64,000 bases of DNA. Source: Pseudomonas sp. NFR16 (lineage in GTDB: Bacteria > Pseudomonadota > Gammaproteobacteria > Pseudomonadales > Pseudomonadaceae). The translations under genes were made by a program, and so were the position numbers. The notes under the pieces are model-generated. The model was not told the origin of the DNA. It saw only the letters and a program-made list of their open reading frames with translations, and did no database searches. Location: positions 887,245 through 951,244 of the forward strand of contig NZ_FNYJ01000002.1 in the NCBI RefSeq assembly GCF_900108875.1, read 5' to 3'. Below are positions 1-8,639 of the stretch, piece after piece. The stretch's first letter is position 1. Every line of letters starts with the position of its first letter.

Positions 1-990
1 CGCAGTGAAGTGTTACTCCGTCAGGCCGATTTGTTTCAGGGCTCCTTGTTGCTGACGGGCTTGCCCGCCGACGACCTGCCGGGCAGGCTCCCTGACGCTC
101 GGGGCTGGAGCTGGCATGCCGGAGATTTCGCGGCGTTGCAGGCCCGTTTTCCAGGACGCACGCACTTCGGCACCGAGGCACCGGTCGAACCTTTTGAAGC
201 CGCAGTGCTGTTTTTACCCAAAGCCAAGGACCTGACCGACTATCTGCTCAACGCGCTGGCGTCCAGATTGCAAGGTCGCGAGCTGTTTCTGGTTGGCGAA
301 AAGCGCGCAGGTATCGAAGCGGCGGCGCGGCAATTGAGTCCGTTCGGGCGGGCGCGCAAGCTCGACAGCGCTCGTCATTGCCAACTATGGCAGGTCACCG
401 TGGAATACGCCCCGCAGGCTGTGGAGCTCGACAGCCTGGCGAAGCACTTCGACATCGACCTGGACGGCGGCCCCCTGAAAGTCGTCAGCCTGCCCGGCGT
501 GTTCAGCCATGGGCGACTGGACCGTGGCTCGGCGCTGTTGCTGGAAAATATCGACCGTTTGCCGAGCGGCCACTTGCTCGACTTCGGCTGCGGCGCGGGC
601 GTACTGGGGGCCGCGGTGAAACGTCGCAATCCGCAGATGACCGTCACGATGCTCGACGTCGATGCGTTTGCCACCGCCAGCAGCCGCCTGACGCTCGCCG
701 CCAACGGCCTCGAAGCAGAGGTGCTGACCGGCGATGGCATTGACGCCGCGCCTGAACATCTTGATGCAATTCTGACCAATCCCCCCTTCCACACCGGAGT
801 TCACACCGATTACGCGGCGACCGAAAACCTGTTGCGAAAAGCGCGCGAACATCTGAAAAAAGGAGGTGAACTGCGTCTGGTTGCCAACAGCTTCCTGCGG
901 TATCAGCCGATCATTGAAGCTCATCTTGGAACCTGTGCAATCATGTCAGAGGGTCAGGGCTTCCGGGTCTATCGCGCCAAGCGTGCGTGA
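1..990 (+). CDS. rsmC: 16S rRNA (guanine(1207)-N2)-methyltransferase, 5' end outside window
   Basis: RsmC methylates N2 of G1207 in 16S rRNA of the 30S subunit, using S-adenosylmethionine. The frame is open from base 1 (RSEV...), so the true start lies a few codons upstream; the in-frame GTG at 10 is probably an internal valine. The protein has the two-domain layout of the family: a degenerate N-terminal methyltransferase-like domain over about the first 160 residues and a catalytic C-terminal domain. That domain shows the SAM-binding motif [11 protein letters not shown] and the NPPF catalytic motif of N2-guanine methylases (LTNPPFHTG). Length of about 330 residues is normal. It is a single gene here, followed by the Mn riboswitch of the next gene. 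Identification is firm. Confidence 0.93.
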   Translation, partial: RSEVLLRQADLFQGSLLLTGLPADDLPGRLPDARGWSWHAGDFAALQARFPGRTHFGTEAPVEPFEAAVLFLPKAKDLTDYLLNALASRLQGRELFLVGEKRAGIEAAARQLSPFGRARKLDSARHCQLWQVTVEYAPQAVELDSLAKHFDIDLDGGPLKVVSLPGVFSHGRLDRGSALLLENIDRLPSGHLLDFGCGAGVLGAAVKRRNPQMTVTMLDVDAFATASSRLTLAANGLEAEVLTGDGIDAAPEHLDAILTNPPFHTGVHTDYAATENLLRKAREHLKKGGELRLVANSFLRYQPIIEAHLGTCAIMSEGQGFRVYRAKRA

Positions 991-1037
991 AAATTACCGC
1001 TTGCCGAACGCTATGCGTGTAGGCAGAATCCGCACCG

Positions 1038-1232
1038 TCCTAGGGGAGTAGTCTCCCACGAGCGCCATGCTCGTCCGGCGCGCATCAACATACTTGGTCC
1101 ACAGACCATGGTGCGTGCGACCCCAGATCCGCCCAGACGGATCGGAGGTTTGACAAGACCTATGACACGAACATCCTGACCCGGGGCGGGGAGGCTGTAC
1201 GTGTCATAGCCGTGTCGACCCGCCCCTTAGGA
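1038..1232 (+). ncRNA. yybP-ykoY (Mn2+) riboswitch
   Basis: The leader of the Gdt1-type exporter carries the yybP-ykoY hallmarks in order: GGGGAGTAG at 1043, CATCAACATACTTGG near 1090, and CATCCTGACCC followed by GGGGCGGGGAGGC near 1172-1195. A perfect 10-bp helix (1160-1169 with 1200-1209) holds the last loop. TCCTAGGGG (1038-1046) can pair with CCCC-TTAGGA (1223-1232) as the closing stem. This family senses Mn2+ and is often found before Mn exporters of this type. No terminator hairpin with a U-run precedes the ATG, so control is probably on translation. Confidence 0.9.
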
Positions 1233-1240
1233 AAACCCTG

Positions 1241-1825
1241 ATGCTGGAATCCCTGTTGGTCCCCACCGCCGTCGTCGCACTGGCCGAAATCGGTGACAAG
1301 ACCCAACTCCTCGCGCTCATTCTCGCTGCACGCTTTCGCAAGCCCTGGCCCATCATCGGCGGTATCGTCGCGGCCACGCTGGCAAACCATGCTGCCGCAG
1401 GTGCCGTTGGCGCCTGGTTCAGCAGCTTCTTTTCGGACGCGATGCTGCACTGGGTGCTGGCAGCAAGTTTCACCGCCACCGCGCTGTGGACGCTGGTGCC
1501 GGACAAAATGGACGACGACGAAGCGAACACCGCGCGCAAGTTCGGGCCGTTCATGACCACCCTGATCGCGTTCTTCCTGGCTGAAATCGGTGACAAGACG
1601 CAGATCGCCACAGTGATGCTGGCGGCGCAATATTCTTATCTGTGGCTGGTGATTCTGGGCACCACGCTAGGCATGCTGCTGGCCAACGTGCCGGTGGTAC
1701 TGGCCGGTAACTTCGCCGCAGAGAAATTGCCGCTGACCCTGATCCGTCGCCTGGCGGCGGGCGCGTTCTTCATTCTGGCCGTCGTGGCGGTGTACAAAGC
1801 GATGCAGGTCAGCGGCTGGGTGTAA
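1241..1825 (+). CDS. TMEM165/Gdt1 family (UPF0016) manganese exporter
   Basis: A 194-residue inner-membrane protein of the UPF0016/Gdt1 family, whose bacterial members export Mn2+. It shows the family's internal duplication: the ion-binding motif E-x-G-D-K-T occurs in the first helix (ALAEIGDKTQLLAL) and again in the second half (FLAEIGDKTQIATV). About six hydrophobic segments are visible, with a charged cytoplasmic loop (DKMDDDEANTARK) between the halves. The ATG is preceded by AGGA at 1229-1232, eight bases away. The Mn2+ riboswitch directly upstream strongly supports a role in manganese homeostasis. The substrate is inferred from family and riboswitch. Confidence 0.9.
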   Translation: MLESLLVPTAVVALAEIGDKTQLLALILAARFRKPWPIIGGIVAATLANHAAAGAVGAWFSSFFSDAMLHWVLAASFTATALWTLVPDKMDDDEANTARKFGPFMTTLIAFFLAEIGDKTQIATVMLAAQYSYLWLVILGTTLGMLLANVPVVLAGNFAAEKLPLTLIRRLAAGAFFILAVVAVYKAMQVSGWV

Positions 1826-1870
1826 CCCGAATGCCGCGTCCCTGCAAGAGTGCGCCTGATCAGCGCTGCA

Positions 1871-2689
1871 TCAAGACTTCGGCGCCTGCTGATACAGCGG
1901 CATCACCTTGGGGATCGCCGCTTGCAACGACGCAATCCGGTTGGTCGATGCCGGGTGCGTGCTCATGAACTCAGGCTGGGAAGCCCCGGCCTGGGCCTGC
2001 ATTTTCTGCCACAACGTAATTGCAGCGTTTGGGTTGTAACCGGCGCGGGCTGAAAGCTCCAGACCCAGCAGGTCGGCCTCGTTCTCGTTGGCGCGGCTGT
2101 TCGGCAGGGTCAGGCTGTAATTGACGACCGTGTCAGCGAGCGCCAGGCTGTCTTGCCCCAATCCCAGCAGCGCGCCGGCGCCCTGTTTGGCCATTTGAAT
2201 GCCGTACGCCTTGGACATGGCTTCACGTCCGTGCTCGCGCAGGGCGTGCGCAATCTCGTGCCCCATGACCGCCGCCAGCTCGTCGTCGCTGAGCTTGAGC
2301 GTATCGATCAGCCCGCTGTAGACGATGATCTTGCCGCCCGGACCACAGTTGGCATTGAGCTCGTCGCTCTTGATCAGGTTCACATCCCATTGCCATTGCG
2401 CTGCATCGGGTCGCAGCTTCGGGGCTTGAGCGATCAGCCGCTTGGCCACGGCCTGAACGCGCTTGGCCTCTGCGCTGCTGTTATCCAGCACGCCTTCGGA
2501 CGACGCCTCGCTGACCGTCTGTTGGTAAGACTGGGCATACATCTGGTTGACCTCATCGGTCGACAGCATGCTGAACATGTATTGCTTGCGCTCGACACCG
2601 ACCGAGTCGCCGCTGGTGGTGTTGACCGCCTGACATCCTGCAACCAGCAAGGCTGCTGCAACGGCACAAAGGGCAAAAGTCCTACGCAT
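1871..2689 (-). CDS. M48 family zinc metalloprotease, lipoprotein
   Basis: A periplasm-facing, membrane-anchored zinc protease of peptidase family M48, probably in envelope protein quality control, as for LoiP/YcaL of E. coli. The start at 2689 gives MRRTFALCAVAAALLVAGC, a lipoprotein signal peptide with an LVAGC lipobox, and has GGAG upstream; a longer frame reaches 2710 but lacks these signs. The catalytic motif is MGHEIAHALREHGREAM, and the third zinc ligand is in NEADLLGLELSARAGY. At 272 residues the length is normal. It is monocistronic and convergent with the exporter gene. Its physiological substrate is unknown. Confidence 0.88.
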   Translation of the reverse strand: MRRTFALCAVAAALLVAGCQAVNTTSGDSVGVERKQYMFSMLSTDEVNQMYAQSYQQTVSEASSEGVLDNSSAEAKRVQAVAKRLIAQAPKLRPDAAQWQWDVNLIKSDELNANCGPGGKIIVYSGLIDTLKLSDDELAAVMGHEIAHALREHGREAMSKAYGIQMAKQGAGALLGLGQDSLALADTVVNYSLTLPNSRANENEADLLGLELSARAGYNPNAAITLWQKMQAQAGASQPEFMSTHPASTNRIASLQAAIPKVMPLYQQAPKS

Positions 2690-2983
2690 CACGTATCTCC
2701 ATTGAAACAATGGCGCTCATCCTAGGGGCTGCGTGGCCGGAGCACCAGATGCCAGCCGTTTGCCATGTGCCGCAACACAAAAAAACACACATCCGTAACA
2801 GATTCGAAATACCGGTGCGTTCATTCGAAGGGCAGCTGCAGCCCTTCATATCCGGGGCGCGCACTCGACTTATCCAGCAACGACGAAACCCAATCAAAAA
2901 CGCCCATTTCGTCGGATCCATCTCATGCTTCGCCGCCGCAAGGCGATATCCCCTTCAGGCGTAATTCCACGTCCGGAGTTCCT

Positions 2984-5125
2984 ATGAAGTTCAAGTCGAT
3001 CCAGTTTTCCGTTGCCGCTCTGGCGGGCTCCATCGTCCTCAGCGTCGTGGTTGCTCTCGTGCTGTTCGCCCTGTTTTCAGGGGCGCGTACCCAGGAAATG
3101 GTCGAGCAGCGCACCACGTCGCAGTTCGAGCAAGCGGTCGAGCAACGTCTGAGCGCCATTGCGCGCACGCAGGCCAGTGAAATCCAGCGCGAACTCGAAG
3201 CGCCGCTGCAGACCGCCGCGGCGCTGGCCACGACCAACGCCTTGCTGGGCATGAAGGACGCCAAAGGTGAGCCGGCCCTGACCCTCAGCCGTGAGCAGCT
3301 GCTCAATGTGCTGCACGAAACCGTCGTCCGTAATCCGAAGATTCTCGGCGCCTACATCGGCTGGGAACACGACGCGCTGGACCGTAACGACGCGGCCTAC
3401 GTGGGCTCGTCGATGATCGGTGTCGACCCGAAGGACGGCCGCATGATGGCCTGGTGGTATCGCAAGCCGGACGGCACGTTCAATCTGGAAAAGCTTGCCA
3501 GCCTTGAGGATCAGAAGATCCTGTCGACCGGCATCCGTTCCAGCGAGTACTACCTGTGCTCGCGGGAGACACGCAAGGCCTGTGTGATCGACCCGGCGCC
3601 CTACAAAGTCGGCGACAAGATGGTCATGCTGTCTTCGTTCATCGAGCCCATCATGCTCAACGGCCAGTTCCAGGGCATCGTCGGCGCCGACCTGTCGGTG
3701 AACTTCATTCAGGACATGCTCGAGAGCGCCGACAAAAAGCTGTACGACGGCGCTGGCGATATGGCCCTGATCGCCACCAACGGCCGCCTGGTCGCCTACA
3801 CCAAGGACACGAGCAAGCTCGGCGAAAAAGCCAGCGACATCCTCGACGCCAACGAAGTCGCCAACCTGAGCACGATCACCAGAGGTGAAGTACGTTACGA
3901 CATCGACAAGGCTCACGGCCACATCGAGCTGTACCTGCCTTTCGCCATCGGCAACACCGACGCACGCTGGACCTTGATGATGCGCATGCCTCTCGATGCG
4001 GTCATGGCCGACCTTCAGCAGTTGCAGAAGGACCTCAAGCATCAACGCGAGACCGATATCTTCGGCATGATGGTGGTCGGTCTGCTGATCGCCGCACTGG
4101 GGCTGCTGATCGTCTGGTTCGTCGGCCGAGGCATCGCCCGCCCGCTCAAGCAAATGGTCGCCATGCTCGACGACATCGCCAAGGGCGAGGGCGACCTCAC
4201 TCGCCGCCTCACCAGCGATCGCGCCGACGAACTGGGCGCCATCGCCATCGGTTTCAACACGTTCCTGAGCAAACTGCAGGTGATGATCAGCCAGGTGGTG
4301 ACCTCGGTGCAGAAGGTCAGCGACTCGTCCGAGCACACCGCCGACATTGCCATCCGGACTAACAAAGGCGTGCACAAGCAGATGGCCGAAATCGATCTGG
4401 TCGCCACCGCCGTGCACGAAATGACCGCGACCGCACAGGACGTCGCCCGCAACGCGACGCAGGCCGCGCAAGCAGCCAACCATGCAGACGACGCCGCCAG
4501 TCAAGGCATGCGCATCGTCCACAACACGTCCAACTCGATCAGCGAACTGGCGGTGGAAATCGGCCGCGCCGTCGGCGTGGTGCAAACGCTGGCCAAAGAC
4601 AGCGAAAACATCAACGCCATCCTGACCGCCATTCGTGGCATCGCCGAACAGACCAACCTTCTGGCGCTCAACGCCGCCATCGAAGCCGCGCGTGCCGGTG
4701 AACAGGGCCGCGGCTTCGCAGTGGTTGCCGATGAGGTGCGCAACCTGGCGCAGAAGACCCAGCAGGCCACCGAAGAAATTCAGAACATGATTCAGCAGTT
4801 GCAGAACGGCACGCGTCAGGTGGTCAAAGTGATGGAAGACAGCCAGAGCAAGACCGACGAAAGCGTGGGCCATGCCGCCGAGGCAGCGCAGGCACTGGAG
4901 AGCATTACCAAAGCGGTGTCGGTGATCAACGACATGAACAACCAGATCGCCAGTGCTGCCGAGGAGCAAAGCGCGGTCGCCGACGACATCAACCGTAACG
5001 TGATCAACATCGGTCAGGTCGCCAACGAAGTGGCCGGCGGCGCCGACGAGTCGAGCCAGGCCAGCGCCGAACTGACCAAACTGGCAGAGCAGCAGCGCAG
5101 GTTGATCAATCAGTTCAGGGTTTGA
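2984..5125 (+). CDS. Methyl-accepting chemotaxis protein with periplasmic dCache-type sensor
   Basis: A chemoreceptor of 713 residues that relays ligand binding to CheA/CheW. The start at ATG 2984 (MKFKSIQF) has CGGAG upstream and puts the first membrane helix at about residues 7-30; the open frame extends further upstream without support. The periplasmic region (about 35-355) has the features of a double Cache domain. A second membrane helix lies near 359-383, followed by a HAMP domain and the signalling coiled coil. The conserved hairpin tip [20 protein letters not shown] lies near residue 550. By position it corresponds to PA4633 of PAO1 (recalled). The ligand cannot be read from the sequence; amino acids or polyamines are typical for such sensors. 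Confidence 0.9.
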   Translation: MKFKSIQFSVAALAGSIVLSVVVALVLFALFSGARTQEMVEQRTTSQFEQAVEQRLSAIARTQASEIQRELEAPLQTAAALATTNALLGMKDAKGEPALTLSREQLLNVLHETVVRNPKILGAYIGWEHDALDRNDAAYVGSSMIGVDPKDGRMMAWWYRKPDGTFNLEKLASLEDQKILSTGIRSSEYYLCSRETRKACVIDPAPYKVGDKMVMLSSFIEPIMLNGQFQGIVGADLSVNFIQDMLESADKKLYDGAGDMALIATNGRLVAYTKDTSKLGEKASDILDANEVANLSTITRGEVRYDIDKAHGHIELYLPFAIGNTDARWTLMMRMPLDAVMADLQQLQKDLKHQRETDIFGMMVVGLLIAALGLLIVWFVGRGIARPLKQMVAMLDDIAKGEGDLTRRLTSDRADELGAIAIGFNTFLSKLQVMISQVVTSVQKVSDSSEHTADIAIRTNKGVHKQMAEIDLVATAVHEMTATAQDVARNATQAAQAANHADDAASQGMRIVHNTSNSISELAVEIGRAVGVVQTLAKDSENINAILTAIRGIAEQTNLLALNAAIEAARAGEQGRGFAVVADEVRNLAQKTQQATEEIQNMIQQLQNGTRQVVKVMEDSQSKTDESVGHAAEAAQALESITKAVSVINDMNNQIASAAEEQSAVADDINRNVINIGQVANEVAGGADESSQASAELTKLAEQQRRLINQFRV

Positions 5126-5173
5126 TGAGGTAAGAGCACGTGTCCTGATACGCCACGCGCTCACTGGCCGACC

Positions 5174-5259
5174 TTTAGGAGCGCGCTTGCCCGCGGTTGC
5201 GATATTCATGCGACGAAGCGATTGGCTGATCCACCGCTATCGCGGGCAAGCGCGCTTCA
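5174..5259. repeat. Inverted REP pair (REPIN), family B
   Basis: TAGGAGCGCGCTTGCCCGCGG (5176-5196) and its inverted partner (5237-5258) flank about 40 bases between the converging chemoreceptor and SRAP genes. This is the typical arrangement of Pseudomonas REP doublets, which are spread by RAYT transposases. No RAYT gene is in the window. Confidence 0.8.
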
Positions 5260-5279
5260 AAAAAGGCCACGCGGAGTTA

Positions 5280-5909
5280 TCAAAGCGGCGTCAGGCATTC
5301 CGGCGCATTGAGCTTCGGATCGTTCACCAGGTTGGCCAGCGGGCGCTCGCGCAATTGCATTTGCGGTGCGGCCAGCAACGATTGCAGCGTGACCGGCGAG
5401 CTTTCCGGGTCGAGCCACTGTGCCTGGCCTTGCTCATCGAGAATCAACGGCCGGCGCTGCCCCATCGCCGCCTGCGTGACCACCGCCACGCTGAGGTAGG
5501 TGTGGCCTTCCACCGGATAGGCTTCCCAAATGGCGGCGAAAAACAGGGTCGACCCTTCAGCGGGCGTGAGCCAGAAAGGCCGCTTGCGCACCGAGCCGCG
5601 CCATTCGTAAAACCCGTTCGCCGGCAGCAGGCACCGCCGCTCCCGAAACGCCTGACGAAACATCGGTTGCTCGGCCAGGGTCTCGGCCCGTGCATGGGCT
5701 GGCGTGCGTGACATATCGGTCAGCCAGGGCGGCGTCAGGCCCCAGCGGGCTCTGGCCACCTCTCGTCCGCCGTCCTCGCCCTGCCCCGCCCTCAGCATCA
5801 GCACTGCGTCGGCTGGGGAGATATTCCATTGCGCTTGCTGATCGGTCGGGAATCCGGGCAGGGCCGCGAAAGCGGGCGTCCAACGAAACAGCGCATAACG
5901 TCCACACAT
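5280..5909 (-). CDS. SOS response-associated peptidase (SRAP/HMCES-YedK family)
   Basis: SRAP proteins form a covalent thiazolidine link through Cys2 to abasic sites in single-stranded DNA, shielding them during replication. The 209-residue protein begins MCGRYALF, so Cys2 becomes the N-terminal residue once Met is removed, as required. Other family signatures are NISPADAVLMLR, the WGLTPPW segment, ARAETLAEQPMFR, the active-site block CLLPANGFYEWR with its conserved Glu, and the segment FAAIWEAY. It is transcribed alone, with the REP pair downstream. No LexA box was identified with confidence. The assignment is firm. Confidence 0.93.
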   Translation of the reverse strand: MCGRYALFRWTPAFAALPGFPTDQQAQWNISPADAVLMLRAGQGEDGGREVARARWGLTPPWLTDMSRTPAHARAETLAEQPMFRQAFRERRCLLPANGFYEWRGSVRKRPFWLTPAEGSTLFFAAIWEAYPVEGHTYLSVAVVTQAAMGQRRPLILDEQGQAQWLDPESSPVTLQSLLAAPQMQLRERPLANLVNDPKLNAPECLTPL

Positions 5910-5960
5910 GGGCTTGAGGCAACTCTTCTGGAAAGCGGATGAGGCGGGGCTGAACGGCGT

Positions 5961-6221
5961 TCAGCACAACAACACGTCGGGGTAACTGTCAGGCTCATCG
6001 CCCGACAGCGGAAAAGCGCCATTGTACTCAGTGATCAGTTGCCGCGCCCGCTCCGCCTGATGGTCCTCGACCGCCAGCCCGAGCAGGCCGAACACCGGCA
6101 GTTCACCGATCCCCCCGAGCAGATGGCGCCCGGTGATATGCGCCTCGATGCCCTCGCTGGCAAGCATGGACTGCAATAACTCGCCTTCCAGCATGTTTTC
6201 CGGCTCATAGATTTTGCGCAT
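5961..6221 (-). CDS. DUF2007 domain protein
   Basis: A small (86-residue) protein starting MRKIYEPENMLEGELLQSMLASEG. It fits the DUF2007 family ('putative signal transducing protein'), which adopts a small alpha/beta fold like the PII-type ferredoxin-like fold. The pattern of an early 'E-A/G-xxxxSMLASEGIEAHI' helix followed by a short hydrophobic strand (LPVFGLLGLAVED) is typical. Its start overlaps the stop of the upstream CPXCG gene by one base (TGATG), so the two are translationally coupled. Function unknown. A longer frame reaching 6254 is rejected because it would run into the upstream gene. Confidence 0.82.
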   Translation of the reverse strand: MRKIYEPENMLEGELLQSMLASEGIEAHITGRHLLGGIGELPVFGLLGLAVEDHQAERARQLITEYNGAFPLSGDEPDSYPDVLLC

Positions 6222-6412
6222 CAATCGTTCTCGGCACGGACCTCGAGGTCCCATTGCTCACCGTCGGTTTCGAGATGGAACTCGATAGGCCGACAGCAGA
6301 CGTGGCAATCCTCGATGAAGTTGTGATCGCCTTCAGACAGGTCCAGGACAGTTTCTCCCGGCTCGCCGCAATAAGGGCACTCATAAGGGGCTGCAGGTTG
6401 TATTTCGTGCAT
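6221..6412 (-). CDS. CPXCG motif-containing cysteine-rich protein
   Basis: A 63-residue protein with two zinc-knuckle-like pairs: CPYCG near residue 12 and CHVCC near residue 37. It then continues with an acidic C-terminal half (HLETDGEQWDLEVRAEND). This is the conserved gammaproteobacterial CPXCG family of unknown function and probably binds one metal ion. ATG 6412 has GGAG eight bases upstream, whereas the frame open to 6493 lacks a good start. It is the first gene of a two-gene operon with the DUF2007 protein. It runs divergently from the acyltransferase gene at 6540, with about 125 bases between them. Confidence 0.85.
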   Translation of the reverse strand: MHEIQPAAPYECPYCGEPGETVLDLSEGDHNFIEDCHVCCRPIEFHLETDGEQWDLEVRAEND

Positions 6413-6539
6413 CACAGTCTCCGAGAGCAGTTTTGCGTATAATCGCCGACTTGTTTGCGGGTCGAGCTTTATTTCTCGACATCCAGGCGTCACGCCGGAC
6501 TCGACCTACCTTTACCCTAGCCGTTTCCAACAAGAGAGC

Positions 6540-7706
6540 ATGATGGGCGAATTCGATGCCATCCGACCTTACGACGACTCCGAAGTAAAAGCCGTACTCA
6601 ACCGGCTGCTCGGTGACAAGGCGTTCCTCGCGATTCTCACGCATTTCCGTTTTCCACGACTGGCCGGCTCGTTGGGCTGGATCCTTCAGCCTGCCATCGC
6701 GCGCAAGCTGCGCCGTCAGTTTGCCGGTATCGATTCGGTCGCGGCCCTGCAGGACAAAGTCGAGCATTATGTCGATCATACGATCGAGCGTGCCACCGAT
6801 GGTGTGACCTATACCGGCGTCGAGCAGTTCAAGTCCGGCGTGGCCTATCTGTTTCTGGCCAATCACCGCGATATCGTCATGGACCCGGCGTTCGTCAACT
6901 ATGCGGTCTATCACGCCGGACTGCCGACGCCACGTATCGCCATTGGCGACAACCTGCTGCAAAAGCCTTTTGTCAGCGACCTGATGCGCCTGAACAAAAG
7001 CTTCATCGTCCACCGCTCGATCAGCGGGCGTCGGGAAAAAATGGCGGCCTATCAGTTGCTGTCCGCGTACATCAATCACTCGATCCGCAACGACTGTCAG
7101 TCGATCTGGATCGCCCAGGCCGAAGGCCGCGCCAAAGACGGCGACGATCGCACCGAGTCGGCCATCCTCAAGATGTTTCACATGAGCCGCAAGGACGAGC
7201 CATTCGGCGAGGTCATCCAGTCGCTGAACCTGACGCCCGTGTCGATCAGCTATGAATACGATCCGTGCGACCACGCCAAGGCGCGAGAGTTGTACATTCG
7301 CGCCACGACCGGCAGCTACACCAAGGCGCCGGGTGAGGACGATGTCAGCATTGCGCTGGGCATCACCGGCTACAAAGGACGTGTGCACGTCAACTTCGCG
7401 CCACCGGTCACCGGGCTGTTCGAGGACACCAAGCAGCTGGCGATCGAGATGGACAAGCAGATTCTGGGGGGCTATCGCCTGTTCCCGGTGCATTACCTGG
7501 CGTACGCACAGTGGGCCGATGCCGACCCGAGCCTGAACGTGCCCGCTGCCGCAAAAGTATTTCCGGCTGACGAGCTGGAGCGTGCGCAGGAAGAATGGCA
7601 GCGCCGCCTCGACGGCTGCCCAGAAGAACATCGTCCTTATCTGGTTCTGCAATACGCCACGCCAGTGCGCAACCAATACCGGGTCAAGGCCGGTTTGCCG
7701 CTTTAA
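6540..7706 (+). CDS. Glycerolipid acyltransferase (PlsB/PlsC-like superfamily)
   Basis: A 388-residue member of the glycerol-phosphate acyltransferase superfamily, which transfers fatty acyl chains to glycerophosphate-type acceptors at the inner membrane. The active-site block is LFLANHRDIVMDP near residue 114. A phosphate-binding-type segment LNKSFIVHRSISGRREK follows, then SIWIAQAEGRAKDG (the E-G block), and a C-terminal P-V-S-I motif (LTPVSISYEYDPCDHAK). The His-to-Asp spacing in the first block is five residues to the second Asp rather than the usual four. The protein is longer than PlsC (about 250) and shorter than PlsB (about 800). An AAGAGAG ribosome site precedes two possible ATGs (6540, 6543). 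The exact acceptor is not known. Confidence 0.78.
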   Translation: MMGEFDAIRPYDDSEVKAVLNRLLGDKAFLAILTHFRFPRLAGSLGWILQPAIARKLRRQFAGIDSVAALQDKVEHYVDHTIERATDGVTYTGVEQFKSGVAYLFLANHRDIVMDPAFVNYAVYHAGLPTPRIAIGDNLLQKPFVSDLMRLNKSFIVHRSISGRREKMAAYQLLSAYINHSIRNDCQSIWIAQAEGRAKDGDDRTESAILKMFHMSRKDEPFGEVIQSLNLTPVSISYEYDPCDHAKARELYIRATTGSYTKAPGEDDVSIALGITGYKGRVHVNFAPPVTGLFEDTKQLAIEMDKQILGGYRLFPVHYLAYAQWADADPSLNVPAAAKVFPADELERAQEEWQRRLDGCPEEHRPYLVLQYATPVRNQYRVKAGLPL

Positions 7707-7719
7707 CGCACTCAGCAAA

Positions 7720-7748
7720 AACGGCGCTCACAAGGCGCCTTTTTTTTG
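7720..7748 (+). terminator. Rho-independent terminator after the acyltransferase gene
   Basis: GGCGC (7723-7727) pairs with GCGCC (7735-7739), followed by eight T (7740-7747), 14 bases after the stop codon. Confidence 0.85.
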
Positions 7749-7813
7749 CATGACACTGCAACCCCGGAAACACAAACTCGATGGGCGTGCATGGCCCAAA
7801 GGTGCGCGGCCAG

Positions 7814-8083
7814 TCAGAGTTTCGTGCTCACCCACGACAGCAACAGCGCAAACACCAGACACGCCGCCCCAATACGGTAGCTCAGCCGGATCATGCGCAC
7901 GGTTGGCCCATCCATCAAGTGCATGGGTTCGTCAATTGGGGCGTTTTCGGCAAGGTTGTGCAGACGGGCGTTCACTCGCTGCTCGCGACTGCGCGTGGTG
8001 TGCGGCAACCAGATGCCGGGATTCGCCGCCAGCAGTGCAAACAGATTAATGACCACGCCAGGGGAATGCTGAATGAGCGACAT
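7814..8083 (-). CDS. Conserved hypothetical protein with C-terminal membrane helix
   Basis: An 89-residue protein that I do not recognise by function. The N-terminal part (residues 1-30) is moderately hydrophobic (VVINLFALLAANPGIWLP). The middle is basic and polar, and the C-terminus has a clear membrane helix (LSYRIGAACLVFALLLSWV). ATG 8083 is chosen because GAGG lies about eight bases upstream; a longer frame to 8119 runs towards the REP repeat region. It is probably a small inner-membrane protein. It converges with the acyltransferase gene, whose terminator separates the two. Confidence 0.6.
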   Translation of the reverse strand: MSLIQHSPGVVINLFALLAANPGIWLPHTTRSREQRVNARLHNLAENAPIDEPMHLMDGPTVRMIRLSYRIGAACLVFALLLSWVSTKL

Positions 8084-8130
8084 GAGGCCTCGATGGCGCC
8101 TGGTCGGACGGCGCCGCACGGGAAAATGCG

Positions 8131-8226
8131 ATGTAGGACCGGCTTCCGCCGGGAATAGCCCTGGACGAACGCCCTCCCATTACGCGGCGTAACGGCTTCG
8201 CCTTTCCAGCTAACGCCGGTTCTACC
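8131..8226. repeat. Degenerate REP pair, family A
   Basis: TGTAGGACCGGCTTCCGCCG (from 8132, continuing GGAA) is a REP of the TAGGACCGGCTT family. An inverted, decayed partner (TTTCCAGCTAACGCCGG...) lies at 8203-8225. It fills most of the 265-base gap between two small genes. Confidence 0.7.
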
Positions 8227-8348
8227 GTTTAAACGCGGTGCACCTGAGCAATGCGGTGATGCAAAGGTAACCAGTGTCACCTTAACGTCACCTGAACCGG
8301 TCACTGTGTAGCACCCTTCAATTGCCGACCCGAAAAAGAGAGCCCGTC

Positions 8349-8552
8349 ATGCTGCATGCCCACAACCAGGATCGCCTTTATCTGATCGCGCCGAGCGACG
8401 AGCAGGAAGCGTTGATCGATGCCTTGGCGTTCAATGTTCAAGACCGGCACTGGCTGGTGTATTGCGCACTGGGCGGGCATGCCCACAACGACCTGCCGGA
8501 AGTGGATCTGGTGACGGGGTACAGTTTTCTGGATTTCTATCAGGCGGCTTGA
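8349..8552 (+). CDS. Conserved small hypothetical protein
   Basis: A 67-residue protein starting MLHAHNQDRLYLIAPSDEQE and ending in GYSFLDFYQAA. It has no signal peptide or membrane segment and looks like a compact alpha/beta cytosolic protein. ATG 8349 is preceded by GAGAG; an earlier in-frame ATG at 8322 has no ribosome site. Clean codon use and a shared bidirectional terminator with yajG support a real gene. Function is unknown and I know of no characterised homologue. Confidence 0.65.
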   Translation: MLHAHNQDRLYLIAPSDEQEALIDALAFNVQDRHWLVYCALGGHAHNDLPEVDLVTGYSFLDFYQAA

Positions 8553-8587
8553 ACCGGCACGCCGCAACCGAAAGCGACCTTAAAAGC

Positions 8588-8624
8588 AAAAGCCCCCGGT
8601 TTCTCGCGAAACCGGGGGCTTTTC
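8588..8624. terminator. Bidirectional terminator between converging genes
   Basis: A 14-bp perfect stem (AAAGCCCCCGGTTT at 8589-8602 with its complement at 8609-8622), with A-runs before and T-runs after. It serves both the small gene on the left and yajG on the right. Confidence 0.9.
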
Positions 8625-8639
8625 GTCATGCCGCCGGGA

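Noticed and set aside
4630..4760. Near-identical segments shared by the three chemoreceptors (also near 38600-38700 and 54080-54200)
   Set aside because: This is the conserved signalling tip of all such receptors, not a DNA repeat or recombination trace.
3077..5209. Open frame of 710 codons antisense to the first chemoreceptor
   Set aside because: A shadow of high-GC codon use; its His/Asp/Gly-rich composition and lack of a ribosome site are typical of antisense frames.
6381..7718. Open frame of 445 codons antisense to the acyltransferase
   Set aside because: Same reason; the sense frame has the family motifs.
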